A stretch of 64,000 bases of DNA, taken from positions 1,277,501 to 1,341,500 of the forward strand of contig NZ_CP015506.1 in the NCBI RefSeq assembly GCF_000294775.2, given 5' to 3'. This DNA is from Cytobacillus oceanisediminis 2691. Lineage in GTDB: Bacteria > Bacillota > Bacilli > Bacillales > Cytobacillaceae. Below, piece after piece: positions 25,012-32,960 of this stretch. The notes under the pieces were generated by a model, which worked only from the letters and a program-made list of their open reading frames with translations, made no database searches and had not been told where the DNA came from. The stretch's first letter is position 1. Each line of letters starts with the position of its first letter. A program made the position numbers and the translations under genes.

Positions 25012-27099
25012 ATGAGAAAGAGAACTTCTTTTTTTAAAAAGTTTCAGTCAACTTGGATAAAGCTGCACCTGACACAGGTGTCCATATTGCTTGCATCCAC
25101 ATTAGTCCTGGCTTTCTTAAGCTTCGTATATTTTTCATACAAGGATGCGGATATAAGTGCACTTGAAGCAGGACTTGCACAATCTACAGTCATTTATGAC
25201 GCTGATGAGGAAGTAGCCAGCAAGATCTCTGCAAACAAAAATGAAGGCATTTCAATCGATAAAATTCCTGATCATATGAAGAATGCGGTTATTGCCATTG
25301 AAGACCACCGTTTTTATGAACATGGAGGAATCGATTTAAAAGGAATAGGCAGAGCCTTTTTTACAAACCTGAAGGCTGGCGGAATTGTTGAGGGTGGCAG
25401 TACGCTTACTCAGCAGCTGACTAAAAACGCCTTATTATCTGCAGAGAAAACATATAAAAGGAAGCTGGAAGAATTCTTCCTTGCGATTGAGATAGAAAAG
25501 GAATACAGCAAAGACGAAATTCTTCAGATGTATTTAAACCAGGTTTATTTTGGAGAAGGTGCCTGGGGGATAAAGCGTGCAGCAATGAAATACTATGCAA
25601 AGGATGTTGAGGATCTCTCAATTAGCGAAGCAGCACTGCTTGCAGGGCTGGTTAAAGCCCCTTCTGCAATAAATCCTTACCAAAATGAAGATAAAGCAAT
25701 TGAAAGAAGAAATCTCGTGCTTGATCGCATGAAGGAACACAGCTTTATTTCAGAAAAGGAATGGGAAAAAGCTAAGAATGAAAAGCTTGTTTTTGAAGAC
25801 GGCGGGGGAGATCCCCTTAAAGGGAAGTACCCTTACTATGTAGATGTTGTTCTTGAAGAAGCTATTAATAAGTATAATATTTCACTTGACGATCTTCTTA
25901 GCAACGGTTATCAAATATACACAGAGCTTGATCAGGATATGCAGGGCAGTGTAGAAGAAACCTACAAAAATGATCAATTATTCCCTAAAGGTACGGGAGA
26001 GCAGCCAGTACAAAGCGGAGCCATACTCCTGGATCCCCACAATGGCGGAATCCGTGCCCTTGCAGGGGGAAGAGGTGAACACACCCTTCTGGGACATAAC
26101 CGCGCTGTCCATAAAGTAGGCCAGCCTGGATCGACAATAAAGCCGATTGTACCATACGCAGCTGCACTGGAAGCGGGTTGGGAAATTACTGATGAACTTA
26201 AAGATGAGCGAATGACATTTGGTGAAGATTATGAGCCAAATAATTATAATGGCCAGTTCAGGGGAAATGTGCCAATGTATGAAGCGGTCAAGGATTCTTT
26301 GAATGTTCCTGCTGTATGGCTTTTGGATGAGATTGGTGTGGAAAAAGGGGTGGATGCCGCAAAGAGGTTTGGCATACCTGAAGATGCCATCAATCAAAAT
26401 TTGGCACTTGCCCTTGGGGGTACAAATGAAGGTGTTTCACCCCTAACCATGGCACAGGCATATGCTGTGTTTGCAAATGGCGGTGAAAGGCCGGAAGCCC
26501 ATTCCATTACAAAAATAGTTGATAAAGATGGAGAGACAGTTGCAGAATGGAAAGGTGAAAACACAAGAGTCATTTCAAAGGATGTTGCAGATAAAGTGAC
26601 GACCATGCTTCTTGGGGTAGTTCAGCATGGAACAGGTAAGGCTGCCCAAATACCCGGCAGAGAAGTTGCGGGGAAAACAGGAAGTACACAAATGACCATT
26701 GAAGGCATAGATGGCGTTAAAGACCAATGGTTTGTCGGCTATACACCACAGCTGGTAGGTGCTGTATGGGTTGGCCATGATATGACAGATGCAAAAAACT
26801 ATCTTACAACCTCCAGCAGTGAAGGCACGGCTCCGATATTCCGGGAAATCATGACAGAAGCCCTGAAGAACCAGGAAGCAGAATCATTTAATGTCCCTCA
26901 AATTGCTGGCCTGATGGAACAGAGGCAAAGGGAGCAGCAAAGAAAAGCATGGGAGAAAAACATAAGAAAAGAAACAGAGAAGATAAAAGAAAAAATTGAA
27001 AAAGAAAAGGAAAAATGGAAAGAGAAATGGAGTAAAGAGAAAGAAAAAGATAAAAAGAAAGAAAAAGATAAAGATAAAGATAAAGATAAAGAAGAATGA
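25012..27099 (+). CDS. Class A penicillin-binding protein (glycosyltransferase-transpeptidase)
   Basis: This 695-residue bifunctional peptidoglycan synthase has a short cytoplasmic tail and one membrane anchor (residues 23-42). The GT51 domain has EDHRFYEHGG (E97) and GGSTLTQQLTKN (128 on). The transpeptidase domain has all three motifs: STIK (S374-K377), SLN (429-431) and KTGS (555 on). The C-terminal 55 residues are almost only K, E and D, in repeats. Length and tail suit the PbpF/PbpG/PbpD group of B. subtilis; which one is not decided here. RBS TTGGAGGAA precedes the ATG. Confidence 0.94.
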   Translation: MRKRTSFFKKFQSTWIKLHLTQVSILLASTLVLAFLSFVYFSYKDADISALEAGLAQSTVIYDADEEVASKISANKNEGISIDKIPDHMKNAVIAIEDHRFYEHGGIDLKGIGRAFFTNLKAGGIVEGGSTLTQQLTKNALLSAEKTYKRKLEEFFLAIEIEKEYSKDEILQMYLNQVYFGEGAWGIKRAAMKYYAKDVEDLSISEAALLAGLVKAPSAINPYQNEDKAIERRNLVLDRMKEHSFISEKEWEKAKNEKLVFEDGGGDPLKGKYPYYVDVVLEEAINKYNISLDDLLSNGYQIYTELDQDMQGSVEETYKNDQLFPKGTGEQPVQSGAILLDPHNGGIRALAGGRGEHTLLGHNRAVHKVGQPGSTIKPIVPYAAALEAGWEITDELKDERMTFGEDYEPNNYNGQFRGNVPMYEAVKDSLNVPAVWLLDEIGVEKGVDAAKRFGIPEDAINQNLALALGGTNEGVSPLTMAQAYAVFANGGERPEAHSITKIVDKDGETVAEWKGENTRVISKDVADKVTTMLLGVVQHGTGKAAQIPGREVAGKTGSTQMTIEGIDGVKDQWFVGYTPQLVGAVWVGHDMTDAKNYLTTSSSEGTAPIFREIMTEALKNQEAESFNVPQIAGLMEQRQREQQRKAWEKNIRKETEKIKEKIEKEKEKWKEKWSKEKEKDKKKEKDKDKDKDKEE

Positions 27100-27115
27100 T
27101 TAACAATATACATTT

Positions 27116-27147
27116 AAAGAGTACAGTGAAAAACTGTACTCTTTTTA
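27116..27147 (+). terminator. Terminator of the penicillin-binding protein gene
   Basis: AAAGAGTACAGT / ACTGTACTCTTT with a five-base loop and further T. Confidence 0.93.
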
Positions 27148-27150
27148 TCA

Positions 27151-27480
27151 TGGCAGAAAAATTTTATGCTGATTTAGCAGAAGCCTGTCACTTGATTTTT
27201 GAGGACTGGGATCGTTCCATTGCCAGACAGGGAGAGGTGCTGGATAATCTATTATATTATCGGAAGAAGGCATAAAAAAATCCTCTTCTATATTGGTTTG
27301 TTTTCCATTATTGGGACCCAGACTTTAGCTTCAGCTAAAATAGATATAATATTCCCAGTATAGAGTCTATAAAAGGAAGGCCTAAAAAAGCTGCTGCTGG
27401 AAGCTGGATTCCGTCAGTTTAAATGGCTTCACCATGAAGAATCTGGTTTTTCTCAGCCAATTATCATAGCTTATAATTAA
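27151..27480 (+). pseudogene. Remnant of a SAM-dependent methyltransferase
   Basis: The first 41 codons (MAEKFYADLAEACHLIFEDW, then DRSIARQGEVLDNLL) resemble the N-terminus of class I methyltransferases of the F-Y-D-x-L-A-x-x-Y-H-L-I-F type. The frame then stops. At 27388-27480, in the same frame, KLLLEAGFRQFKWLHHEESG and SQPIIIAYN match the end of the same family. The central methyltransferase core, including the SAM-binding glycine loop, is missing. It lies between two terminators with no promoter. This is an internally deleted, decayed gene. Confidence 0.65.
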
Positions 27481-27505
27481 AAAAAGGCCGAATGGCCTTT
27501 TTTTA
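27479..27505. terminator. Hairpin between the methyltransferase remnant and the small membrane protein
   Basis: AAAAAGGCC / GGCCTTTTT with loop GAAT. It can terminate either strand. Confidence 0.85.
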
Positions 27506-27516
27506 ATAGAAATTAT

Positions 27517-27588
27517 TTAGAATAACCAGCTGATTATCGCGCCAATTACCACAATTGCTCCAACTACCATAAAAATTGTACGTATCAT
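27517..27588 (-). CDS. Very small membrane protein (23 residues)
   Basis: On the minus strand GGAGTGAAGATAG is followed by an ATG and 23 codons: MIRTIFMVVGAIVVIGAIIS then WLF. This is a single membrane segment with a positive N-terminus. A terminator follows. I do not recognise a named family. Well-placed RBS, codon choice and terminator make it a likely real micro-protein. Confidence 0.6.
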   Translation of the reverse strand: MIRTIFMVVGAIVVIGAIISWLF

Positions 27589-27626
27589 CTATCTTCACTC
27601 CAATCACTATGCAATAAAATGGTCAC

Positions 27627-27950
27627 TTATAGCTGAAATGTTTCAGCTGAATTGATTAAGCGTTTTTCTGACATGCGAAGAACTGAAACATGGTTGCTGC
27701 ACATTTCTTTGATTTCTTCCAGATGCTTCTGAACTTCATTTCCTTCAACAATGATTTTTAGGGTCGTTTGCGGCTTCACTGTTAATAGGAAAGACACTAA
27801 TTTAGACAGATTTGAGGCATCCACAGCTTTGTGTTTGCTGTAGAGGTATGTAGTGCCTTCAAATTGTTTTGCTACTTGATAAATTTCAAGCATTTTCTTC
27901 ATTGTGAACCTATTTTGGACTAAAACATTGGTAGAAATTATTTCTTTCAT
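27627..27950 (-). CDS. HPr-like domain protein without the phospho-histidine
   Basis: The product (107 residues, RBS AAAGGAG) aligns by eye with the HPr/Crh fold: a first helix (NRFTMKKMLEIYQVAKQFEGTTYLY), a central strand (KHKAVDASNLSKLVSFL) and TLKIIVEGNEVQKHLEEIKE. The region that should carry the HARPA loop with phospho-His15 reads NRFTMKK, so PTS phosphotransfer is not expected. A serine occurs near the Ser46 position (ASNLSK). A regulatory Crh-like or unrelated role is possible. The fold assignment is by pattern only. Confidence 0.65.
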   Translation of the reverse strand: MKEIISTNVLVQNRFTMKKMLEIYQVAKQFEGTTYLYSKHKAVDASNLSKLVSFLLTVKPQTTLKIIVEGNEVQKHLEEIKEMCSNHVSVLRMSEKRLINSAETFQL

Positions 27951-27984
27951 TTTAAAAATCTCCTTTTCAAAAAGTATTTTATAT

Positions 27985-27998
27985 ATTAATCGATTAAT
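27985..27998. promoter_or_regulatory. Palindrome ATTAATCGATTAAT
   Basis: A perfect 14-base palindrome 35 bases upstream (minus strand) of the HPr-like gene, with a further ATTAAT nearby. It could be an operator for that gene, but low sequence complexity makes chance likely. Confidence 0.3.
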
Positions 27999-28219
27999 GA
28001 TATTAATGATGTGGTTGTACTAGGGATTTACCCATGTAATCTGAACCGTAAACCACCCTGATTCAAAGTGTGAATAATTACCTTTTTAAGTCGCTAATGA
28101 TATCAGGGGTGAGGCACTATCAGTCTCCAGCAGGAGATAAAAACCGTCAAAAGCCGCTTAATCAATTGTTTGTCACTAATTAAACTGGAGATATAAACCG
28201 GGAAACTGAGGTAAAAGGG

Positions 28220-29506
28220 ATGAAAAAATTCAAAGAAATCTTTCAAAATGCCAATTATGTGAAATTGTTTTTCGCTAACTTTACTTCTCAGATGGGCAGT
28301 ACAATTGGTTTAACAGCATTCATGTTTTATTTGCTTGACCGTTTCTCGGAACAGCCTTTTTATGCTACATTAACTGAATTGATGTTCTCCGTTCCGACTC
28401 TGGCGGTGTTTTTTTTAGTTGGAGTGTTTGCGGATAGGATGGATCGCCAGAAAATTGCTTATTATTGTGACTGGATCAGCTCATTATTATCAATTGTACT
28501 TTTGCTGACTGTTCTCATTGGCTGGATGCCGCTGGTATTTGCAGTATTGTTCCTGAGGAGTGCAATCCAGAAATTCTTTTTTCCCGCTGAGCATGCAATG
28601 ATTCAAGGAATATTGAAAAGTGAAGATTATACCACTGCTGCGGGCCTAAATCAGGTTGTGATGAGTCTTTTCATGCTGTTCGGAAATGGTCTAGGCATTT
28701 TTGTATACTGGACAGTGGGAGTATACGGCGCAATTATGACTGATGCTCTTACCTTTATCATCAGTGCATTATTAATAAGATCATGCCATATCCCCGAAGA
28801 AGTCCGCCTGCCGAATGGCGGCCATAAGCTTAAAGACTTAAATATAGCGCTTGTCCTCAAGGACTTTAATCTTGGAATGAAATATATTCTAAATCACAGG
28901 TTATTATCTGCTTTGCTTGTTGGTTTCTTCGTTTTCGGAGTGGTAAACGGCGGGTTTTCCATAATGCCAATTTTTATGCTGAAATATAAGCTGGAGCCGC
29001 ACGCCTATGAGGAATACTCAGTCCTGCTTGGAATAACCTTTGGGATTGGCATTCTGATTGGCAGCTTTGCTGCCTCTTTGCTTGCTCAAAAATTCAAACT
29101 TTATCAGCTGATCATTGCCGGATTATTGTTATCAGGAAGTTTCATCATTGCTGCCTCTTTTGCTGAAAATACGATCATTTTCCTTTCTTTATTATTTGCT
29201 GCAGCATTTGGCCTGCCTTTAGTGAACATTGCCATTGGCGGCTGGATGCCAAGCATTGTTGATCCGAAGATGATGGGTAGAGTACAGGGATGGATAAGCC
29301 CGCTGATGATGCTTTCCCAATCCTTAACACTCGGATTTATTGCTGTCAGCTTTCCTGGACTCCTCAAAGTAGAAATGCTTTATTGGATGGTAGGGGGCTG
29401 TTTAGCACTTGTTGGTGTTTTTTACAGCCTTATCCTTCCGGGATTGACGAAAAAGTCAGAAAAAAGCAGTGAAGCACATTCTTTGAAACAGACTGGTGCA
29501 GTATAA
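28220..29506 (+). CDS. Major facilitator superfamily transporter
   Basis: A 428-residue, 12-segment MFS protein of the MFS_3/exporter type. It starts NYVKLFFANFTSQMGSTIGLTAFMFYLLDRF and has the loop 2-3 motif GVFADRMDRQKIAYYCDW, which is the MFS signature G-x-x-x-D-R. An equivalent second-half motif lies around LLAQKFKLYQ. Family members export drugs, siderophores or peptides; no substrate can be assigned. RBS GAGGTAAAAGG precedes the ATG. Single gene with its own terminator. Confidence 0.9.
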   Translation: MKKFKEIFQNANYVKLFFANFTSQMGSTIGLTAFMFYLLDRFSEQPFYATLTELMFSVPTLAVFFLVGVFADRMDRQKIAYYCDWISSLLSIVLLLTVLIGWMPLVFAVLFLRSAIQKFFFPAEHAMIQGILKSEDYTTAAGLNQVVMSLFMLFGNGLGIFVYWTVGVYGAIMTDALTFIISALLIRSCHIPEEVRLPNGGHKLKDLNIALVLKDFNLGMKYILNHRLLSALLVGFFVFGVVNGGFSIMPIFMLKYKLEPHAYEEYSVLLGITFGIGILIGSFAASLLAQKFKLYQLIIAGLLLSGSFIIAASFAENTIIFLSLLFAAAFGLPLVNIAIGGWMPSIVDPKMMGRVQGWISPLMMLSQSLTLGFIAVSFPGLLKVEMLYWMVGGCLALVGVFYSLILPGLTKKSEKSSEAHSLKQTGAV

Positions 29507-29520
29507 TGTAATAAAAGACT

Positions 29521-29546
29521 AAAAGTCCCTATTATAGGGGCTTTTT
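29521..29546 (+). terminator. Terminator of the MFS gene
   Basis: AAAAGTCCCT / AGGGGCTTTT with loop ATTAT. Confidence 0.88.
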
Positions 29547-29657
29547 ATGTATGAAAAAAATTTTAAAATAAAATATGAACGATTTCATCTCTTGAACGTC
29601 TTATGAGTGAAATAAATAGGTAACAATGGGATGATAGGGAAGAGAGGAAAGAAGCTG

Positions 29658-30221
29658 ATGGAGGAGAAAGACCTTATAATAAGCGCCAAACGAGGAGATC
29701 AGCTCGCTTTTGCCATGCTTTTTAAAAATAACTATCCCTTTCTGGTTAAATACTTAATCAAAATCACTATGAATCCCGATGCAGCTGAAGAGCTTGCCCA
29801 GGAAACAATGGCCAAATGTGTTGAGAAAATCGGCCTGTTCAATGGCAAGGCGAAATTTTCTTCCTGGCTGATTTCCATTGCGACGAATTTGTATATTGAT
29901 CAGAAGCGAAAGTCGAAAAGAGAGAGGAACTGGAAAGCAGAGGAAGAAGTATCCAGACGCATGAAATGGCACCTTGAAAGCCGAAATGAAGAATGGAATG
30001 ATGCCTTATCGGCATTGGGAAAATTAAAAGACGAGATAAGGATACCTATCGTACTTAAACATTATTATGGCTACTCATATGAGGAAATAGGAGAAATGAT
30101 GAAGATATCTTCAGGCACCGTCAAGTCAAGAGTGCACAATGGGATCATGTCTGTAAGAGAGGAGTTGAAGCTTCATGACGAACAGGAAATTACTGCAGCT
30201 CGATCACGATCATCAAGATGA
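29658..30221 (+). CDS. sigY: ECF-type RNA polymerase sigma factor, SigY-like
   Basis: A 187-residue group IV sigma factor. Region 2 spans about residues 15-85 (AFAMLFKNNYPFLVKYLIKI, AAEELAQETMAKCVEKI, FSSWLISIATNLYIDQKRK). Region 4 carries VLKHYYGYSYEEIGEMMKISSGTVKSRVHNGI. The start is the second in-frame ATG (after GAGGAAAG). The following three genes match the yxlC-yxlD-yxlE order of the B. subtilis sigY operon, which supports the name. SigY there responds to nitrogen starvation and supports plasmid or phage-element maintenance; conditions here are unknown. Confidence 0.88.
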   Translation: MEEKDLIISAKRGDQLAFAMLFKNNYPFLVKYLIKITMNPDAAEELAQETMAKCVEKIGLFNGKAKFSSWLISIATNLYIDQKRKSKRERNWKAEEEVSRRMKWHLESRNEEWNDALSALGKLKDEIRIPIVLKHYYGYSYEEIGEMMKISSGTVKSRVHNGIMSVREELKLHDEQEITAARSRSSR

Positions 30222-30525
30222 GAATTTTCTGGCTGCTGTAAAGAAGATAGAAGACGGATTGGAATCGCTGGAAGAAAATGTCCCGGTATATACACCTGAT
30301 CTGCAATTTTTTGAAAACTTAGTTGCAGAGCAAAAACAGTCGATGAAAAGGAAATTGATCAGGGACTTAGCTATCTTCACTGTTGCAGCACTCCTCATTG
30401 TAACTTCTTTATTATTCATGCTGTATCAGGTTCCAGCTGTATTTTTTATTCTGCAGGGAATTGTCACTGTTTTTATTATGGCTTATAGTACAGTCAGCTT
30501 TGTTAAGCAGGTGAATGGCACATGA
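30175..30525 (+). CDS. yxlC: YxlC family protein, probable anti-SigY component
   Basis: A 116-residue protein with a soluble N-terminal half and two membrane segments (about 63-82 and 85-105). It overlaps the sigma gene by 47 bases in another frame, a layout typical of sigma/anti-sigma pairs. The RBS GAGGAG lies inside the sigma gene. In B. subtilis yxlC with yxlD negatively controls SigY. The N-terminal half probably contacts the sigma factor; that is inferred. Confidence 0.83.
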   Translation: MTNRKLLQLDHDHQDENFLAAVKKIEDGLESLEENVPVYTPDLQFFENLVAEQKQSMKRKLIRDLAIFTVAALLIVTSLLFMLYQVPAVFFILQGIVTVFIMAYSTVSFVKQVNGT

Positions 30526-30722
30526 GCAGCGAAGAAATTTCCCTCCCTTTGCTGATTGTTGTGGGGATCATCTTAATTGCACAGAGTACCTTCCTATTCC
30601 TGGATGCAAGAAAGCATGGCCACAATTATTGGCTATGGGGTATTATCGGTTTAATTCAGGCGCCAATGCCTACGCTGTTTTACTTGATTTTCGTCAGAAA
30701 GATTTGGCAGAAAAAAGACTAA
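30522..30722 (+). CDS. yxlD: YxlD family small membrane protein
   Basis: A 66-residue protein with two membrane segments and the PLD-N-terminal-like pattern (STFLFLDARKHGHNYWLWGIIGLIQAPMPTLFYLIFVRKIW). Its ATG overlaps the yxlC stop by four bases (ATGA). In B. subtilis YxlD is required with YxlC for negative control of SigY. Short size and two segments fit the family length. Confidence 0.85.
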   Translation: MSSEEISLPLLIVVGIILIAQSTFLFLDARKHGHNYWLWGIIGLIQAPMPTLFYLIFVRKIWQKKD

Positions 30723-30736
30723 TTGAGGGATGAAGG

Positions 30737-30940
30737 ATGAAAAAGTTAAAACAGATGCTGCTGCTTACAGCCACAGGAGGCCAGCTGCTTGGAATCGCCA
30801 TGCTGTTTATCAATATTAAGGCAGCGATTATGTTTTATATCTTATATGCTTTAATGATTTTTGCGATATTTATTGTACTGATTGCAGAAAGAAAAAAAGA
30901 AAAAGAGGAGGAAGAGCAAAATGATTATCGTGACTACTGA
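30737..30940 (+). CDS. yxlE: YxlE family small membrane protein
   Basis: A 67-residue protein with two membrane segments (about 7-27 and 30-50) and a highly charged, Lys/Glu-rich C-terminal tail. It lies 14 bases after yxlD with RBS TTGAGGGATGA. Position and size match YxlE of the sigY operon, also reported as a negative regulator. The last 20 bases overlap the next gene. Confidence 0.75.
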   Translation: MKKLKQMLLLTATGGQLLGIAMLFINIKAAIMFYILYALMIFAIFIVLIAERKKEKEEEEQNDYRDY

Positions 30941-31238
30941 TGCGGTACCTGGGAAAGAGATTAAAGAAATTAAAGGCTTTGTAAGAGGGAGTACAGTACA
31001 GACAAAACATATTGGAAAAGATATTCTAGCAGGATTGAAAACAATTGTAGGCGGAGAAATTGGCGAATATACTGAAATGATGGATGAAGCAAGACAGAAG
31101 GCAATAGGCAGAATGGTTGAAGATGCAAAAGCTAAAGGGGCCAACGCAATCATTGGAATGCGGCTGCAGACATCAGCTGTTATGCAAAATGCTGCAGAGA
31201 TCATTGCATACGGAACCGCAGCTATAATTGAAGAATAA
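30921..31238 (+). CDS. YbjQ/DUF74 heavy-metal-binding-type protein
   Basis: The 105-residue product matches the YbjQ (UPF0145) family: MIIVTTDAVPGKEIKEIKGFVRGSTV, GGEIGEYTEMMDEARQKAIGRMVEDAKAKGANAIIGMRL. The RBS GAGGAGGAAG is inside yxlE, so the genes are translationally coupled. The family forms pentameric rings of unknown function. In B. subtilis the corresponding operon position holds an ABC transporter (yxlFG), so this is a different cargo gene for the same sigma module. Confidence 0.9.
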   Translation: MIIVTTDAVPGKEIKEIKGFVRGSTVQTKHIGKDILAGLKTIVGGEIGEYTEMMDEARQKAIGRMVEDAKAKGANAIIGMRLQTSAVMQNAAEIIAYGTAAIIEE

Positions 31239-31245
31239 CAGGAGA

Positions 31246-31277
31246 AAAACCAGCTGACACTTTAGCTGGTTTTTTTT
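31246..31277 (+). terminator. Terminator of the sigY operon
   Basis: AAAACCAGCT / AGCTGGTTTT with an eight-base loop and further T. Confidence 0.93.
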
Positions 31278-31478
31278 ATTTTGATAGATAGGACTGGTTT
31301 TCTTTTGTGAAAAATAGGGAAAGATTTGCAGGTGAATATTTGGCAGAAAATACTTAAAAAGAAACTAGTGAATTTTATATGATTTTATAAGCAATTTACA
31401 TTGAAATCCTTTACAATAGAGTGAAACTTCTTTTAATAAGGCTATTTTTGTTTATATAAGTTAGTTTAATTTTCTGAG

Positions 31479-31673
31479 TTGATTGGAATGGAGGGCACTT
31501 GACTCCTCGAAAATGCTATCGCATTTTCTTCGTGCGGTGTTCACTCGAGGAAGCTTATTCAATGTCCTGCGGGAGAAGAGGGAGGAGCTCTTTTCCTCCG
31601 CGGAAAGCAACTGCCCGCAGTCGAAATCAATGGGCTTAGTTCATAGGCAAAAAGACAATCTCTAAGAAAATAG
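31479..31673. repeat. Bacillus-type intergenic repeat, copy 1
   Basis: About 195 bases. It starts TTGATTGGAATGGAGGGC, contains CTCCTCGAAAATGC and GCATTTTCTTCGTG as an inverted pair, then TTATTCAATGTC, GGAAAGCAA and GAAATCAA, and ends TCTCTAAGAAAATAGCC. The ends TTGATT and AATCAA are inverted. The sequence at 63650-63838 has the same blocks in the same order. No coding function. Confidence 0.8.
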
Positions 31674-31725
31674 CCTTTAAAAACAACACTATGAAAATGA
31701 CATTTGAATGTAGATTGGAGTTTAT

Positions 31726-32514
31726 ATGCTATATTACCGTACGTATGTAAAAGATGAATCATTGCCATGGGTTACCTTTGTTCATGGTGCAGGGGGCAGC
31801 TCTGCAATTTGGTATAAACAAATGAGAGAGTATAAAAAGCATTTCAATGTTCTGCTGGTAGATTTGCGGGGACATGGTCAATCTGGAAGAGGCACATGGG
31901 AAGAAGGAGATCATTTTTCGGAAGTATCTCTGGAAATAGTTGAGGTGCTTGATCATCTCCATATCCCCGAGTCTCACTTCGTAGGCATCTCGCTGGGAAC
32001 AATAGTGATTCAGACAATTGCGCAGGATCATCCGGAAAGAGTGGCTTCCATGATTTTGGGCGGAGCGATAACAGAATTGAACTGGCGTACAAGATTTTTG
32101 ATAGCCATTGCCAATTTAACTAAGTATATGCTGCCGTATATGCTTCTTTATCAGCTGTTTGCCTGGATTATAATGCCAAAAAGAAATCATCTTGAATCAA
32201 GACATGCCTTCGTAAGACAGGCAGCAAAAATGTGCCAAAAGGAATTTATCAACTGGCTGTCCTTAACAAAGTCAGTCAATCCTTACCTTGGAAAAATCCA
32301 GTCAAGCATATCCCACATCCCTACCCTTTTCATCATGGGGCAGGAAGACCATTTGTTTATTAAGTCTGTAAGAAGCATTGCCCAGAAAGCAAAAACAGCT
32401 ACAGTCAAAGTCATTACAGGTGCAGGACATGTATGCAATATTGATAAACCTGATGCCTTTAACCAGATAACCATCGATTTCATCAGGAGGCAGAAAAGAA
32501 GATTGGCATCATAA
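31726..32514 (+). CDS. Alpha/beta hydrolase
   Basis: A 262-residue alpha/beta-hydrolase fold enzyme with a complete catalytic triad visible: nucleophile S89 in FVGISLGT (G-x-S-x-G), acid D208 in IMGQEDHLF and H234 in GAGHVCNIDKP. The oxyanion region is VHGAGGSSAIW (19 on). A helical lid lies at about residues 120-180. Substrate is unknown; small esters, lactones or a C-C hydrolase reaction are possible. The start is the ATG after TTGGAG, 55 bases after the repeat, which may therefore contain the promoter. Confidence 0.9.
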   Translation: MLYYRTYVKDESLPWVTFVHGAGGSSAIWYKQMREYKKHFNVLLVDLRGHGQSGRGTWEEGDHFSEVSLEIVEVLDHLHIPESHFVGISLGTIVIQTIAQDHPERVASMILGGAITELNWRTRFLIAIANLTKYMLPYMLLYQLFAWIIMPKRNHLESRHAFVRQAAKMCQKEFINWLSLTKSVNPYLGKIQSSISHIPTLFIMGQEDHLFIKSVRSIAQKAKTATVKVITGAGHVCNIDKPDAFNQITIDFIRRQKRRLAS

Positions 32515-32850
32515 GAAAGCGGAAGCGCCTTGTCCACAAAAGGAATGCAGACTAAGAACGCTACGTCCTGCGGCAACGTCTGCATGACCCACATCCTATG
32601 GGCCTCAAGCACAAGACGAGCCCCCCCCGGCATGGCCCATGGACGACAGGCATAAGACGGTTCCTGTAAGAAGGCGTACTTCCTTCTGAAAGGAAACGGT
32701 TTATGACCCCGAGTCCATAGGAGCCGCAACAAGACAAGCTTGTGACCTCGAGGGGGGATGCGCTCCTCCTAAAAGCTAGCGCTTTTAGTCGTGCGATGAT
32801 TAAGCTGTCGAAGCATTCCTTGTGGAGCCAGACAGTTCTCGGGGTTTTAA
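32515..32850. repeat. Composite intergenic repeat region (AAGCGGAAGCGC type)
   Basis: It begins GCGGAAGCGCC and contains AGACTAAGAACGCTACG, GTCTGCATGAC and CTCAAGCACAAGACGAG. All have counterparts in the region at 42361-42600. Later parts (GAGGGGGGATGCGCTCCTCC, AGCTAGCGCTTTTAG) form hairpins of the same family. No gene is visible. Confidence 0.7.
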
Positions 32851-32903
32851 ATTTTTTAAATGAGTTAATGACAGAAAATTTTCAAGAATAGGAAAAAGGC
32901 TGA

Positions 32904-32930
32904 TTGACTTTTGGTGAGAGCGGTGATAAT
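32904..32930 (+). promoter_or_regulatory. Possible promoter of the bmr leader
   Basis: TTGACT (32904-32909) and TGATAAT (-10 GATAAT at 32925-32930) with only a 15-base spacer, 30 bases before the leader-peptide RBS. It is the best candidate between the repeat and the leader. Confidence 0.4.
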
Positions 32931-32960
32931 CTTACCAATATGGAAAAAAATGAAAAGGAG

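Noticed and set aside
31483..31665. 60-codon frame inside the intergenic repeat
   Set aside because: It follows the repeat sequence, has no RBS and is not kept in the second copy at 63650.
32283..32732. 149-codon minus-strand frame over the hydrolase end and repeat region
   Set aside because: Antisense shadow of the alpha/beta hydrolase running into a repeat; no start signals.
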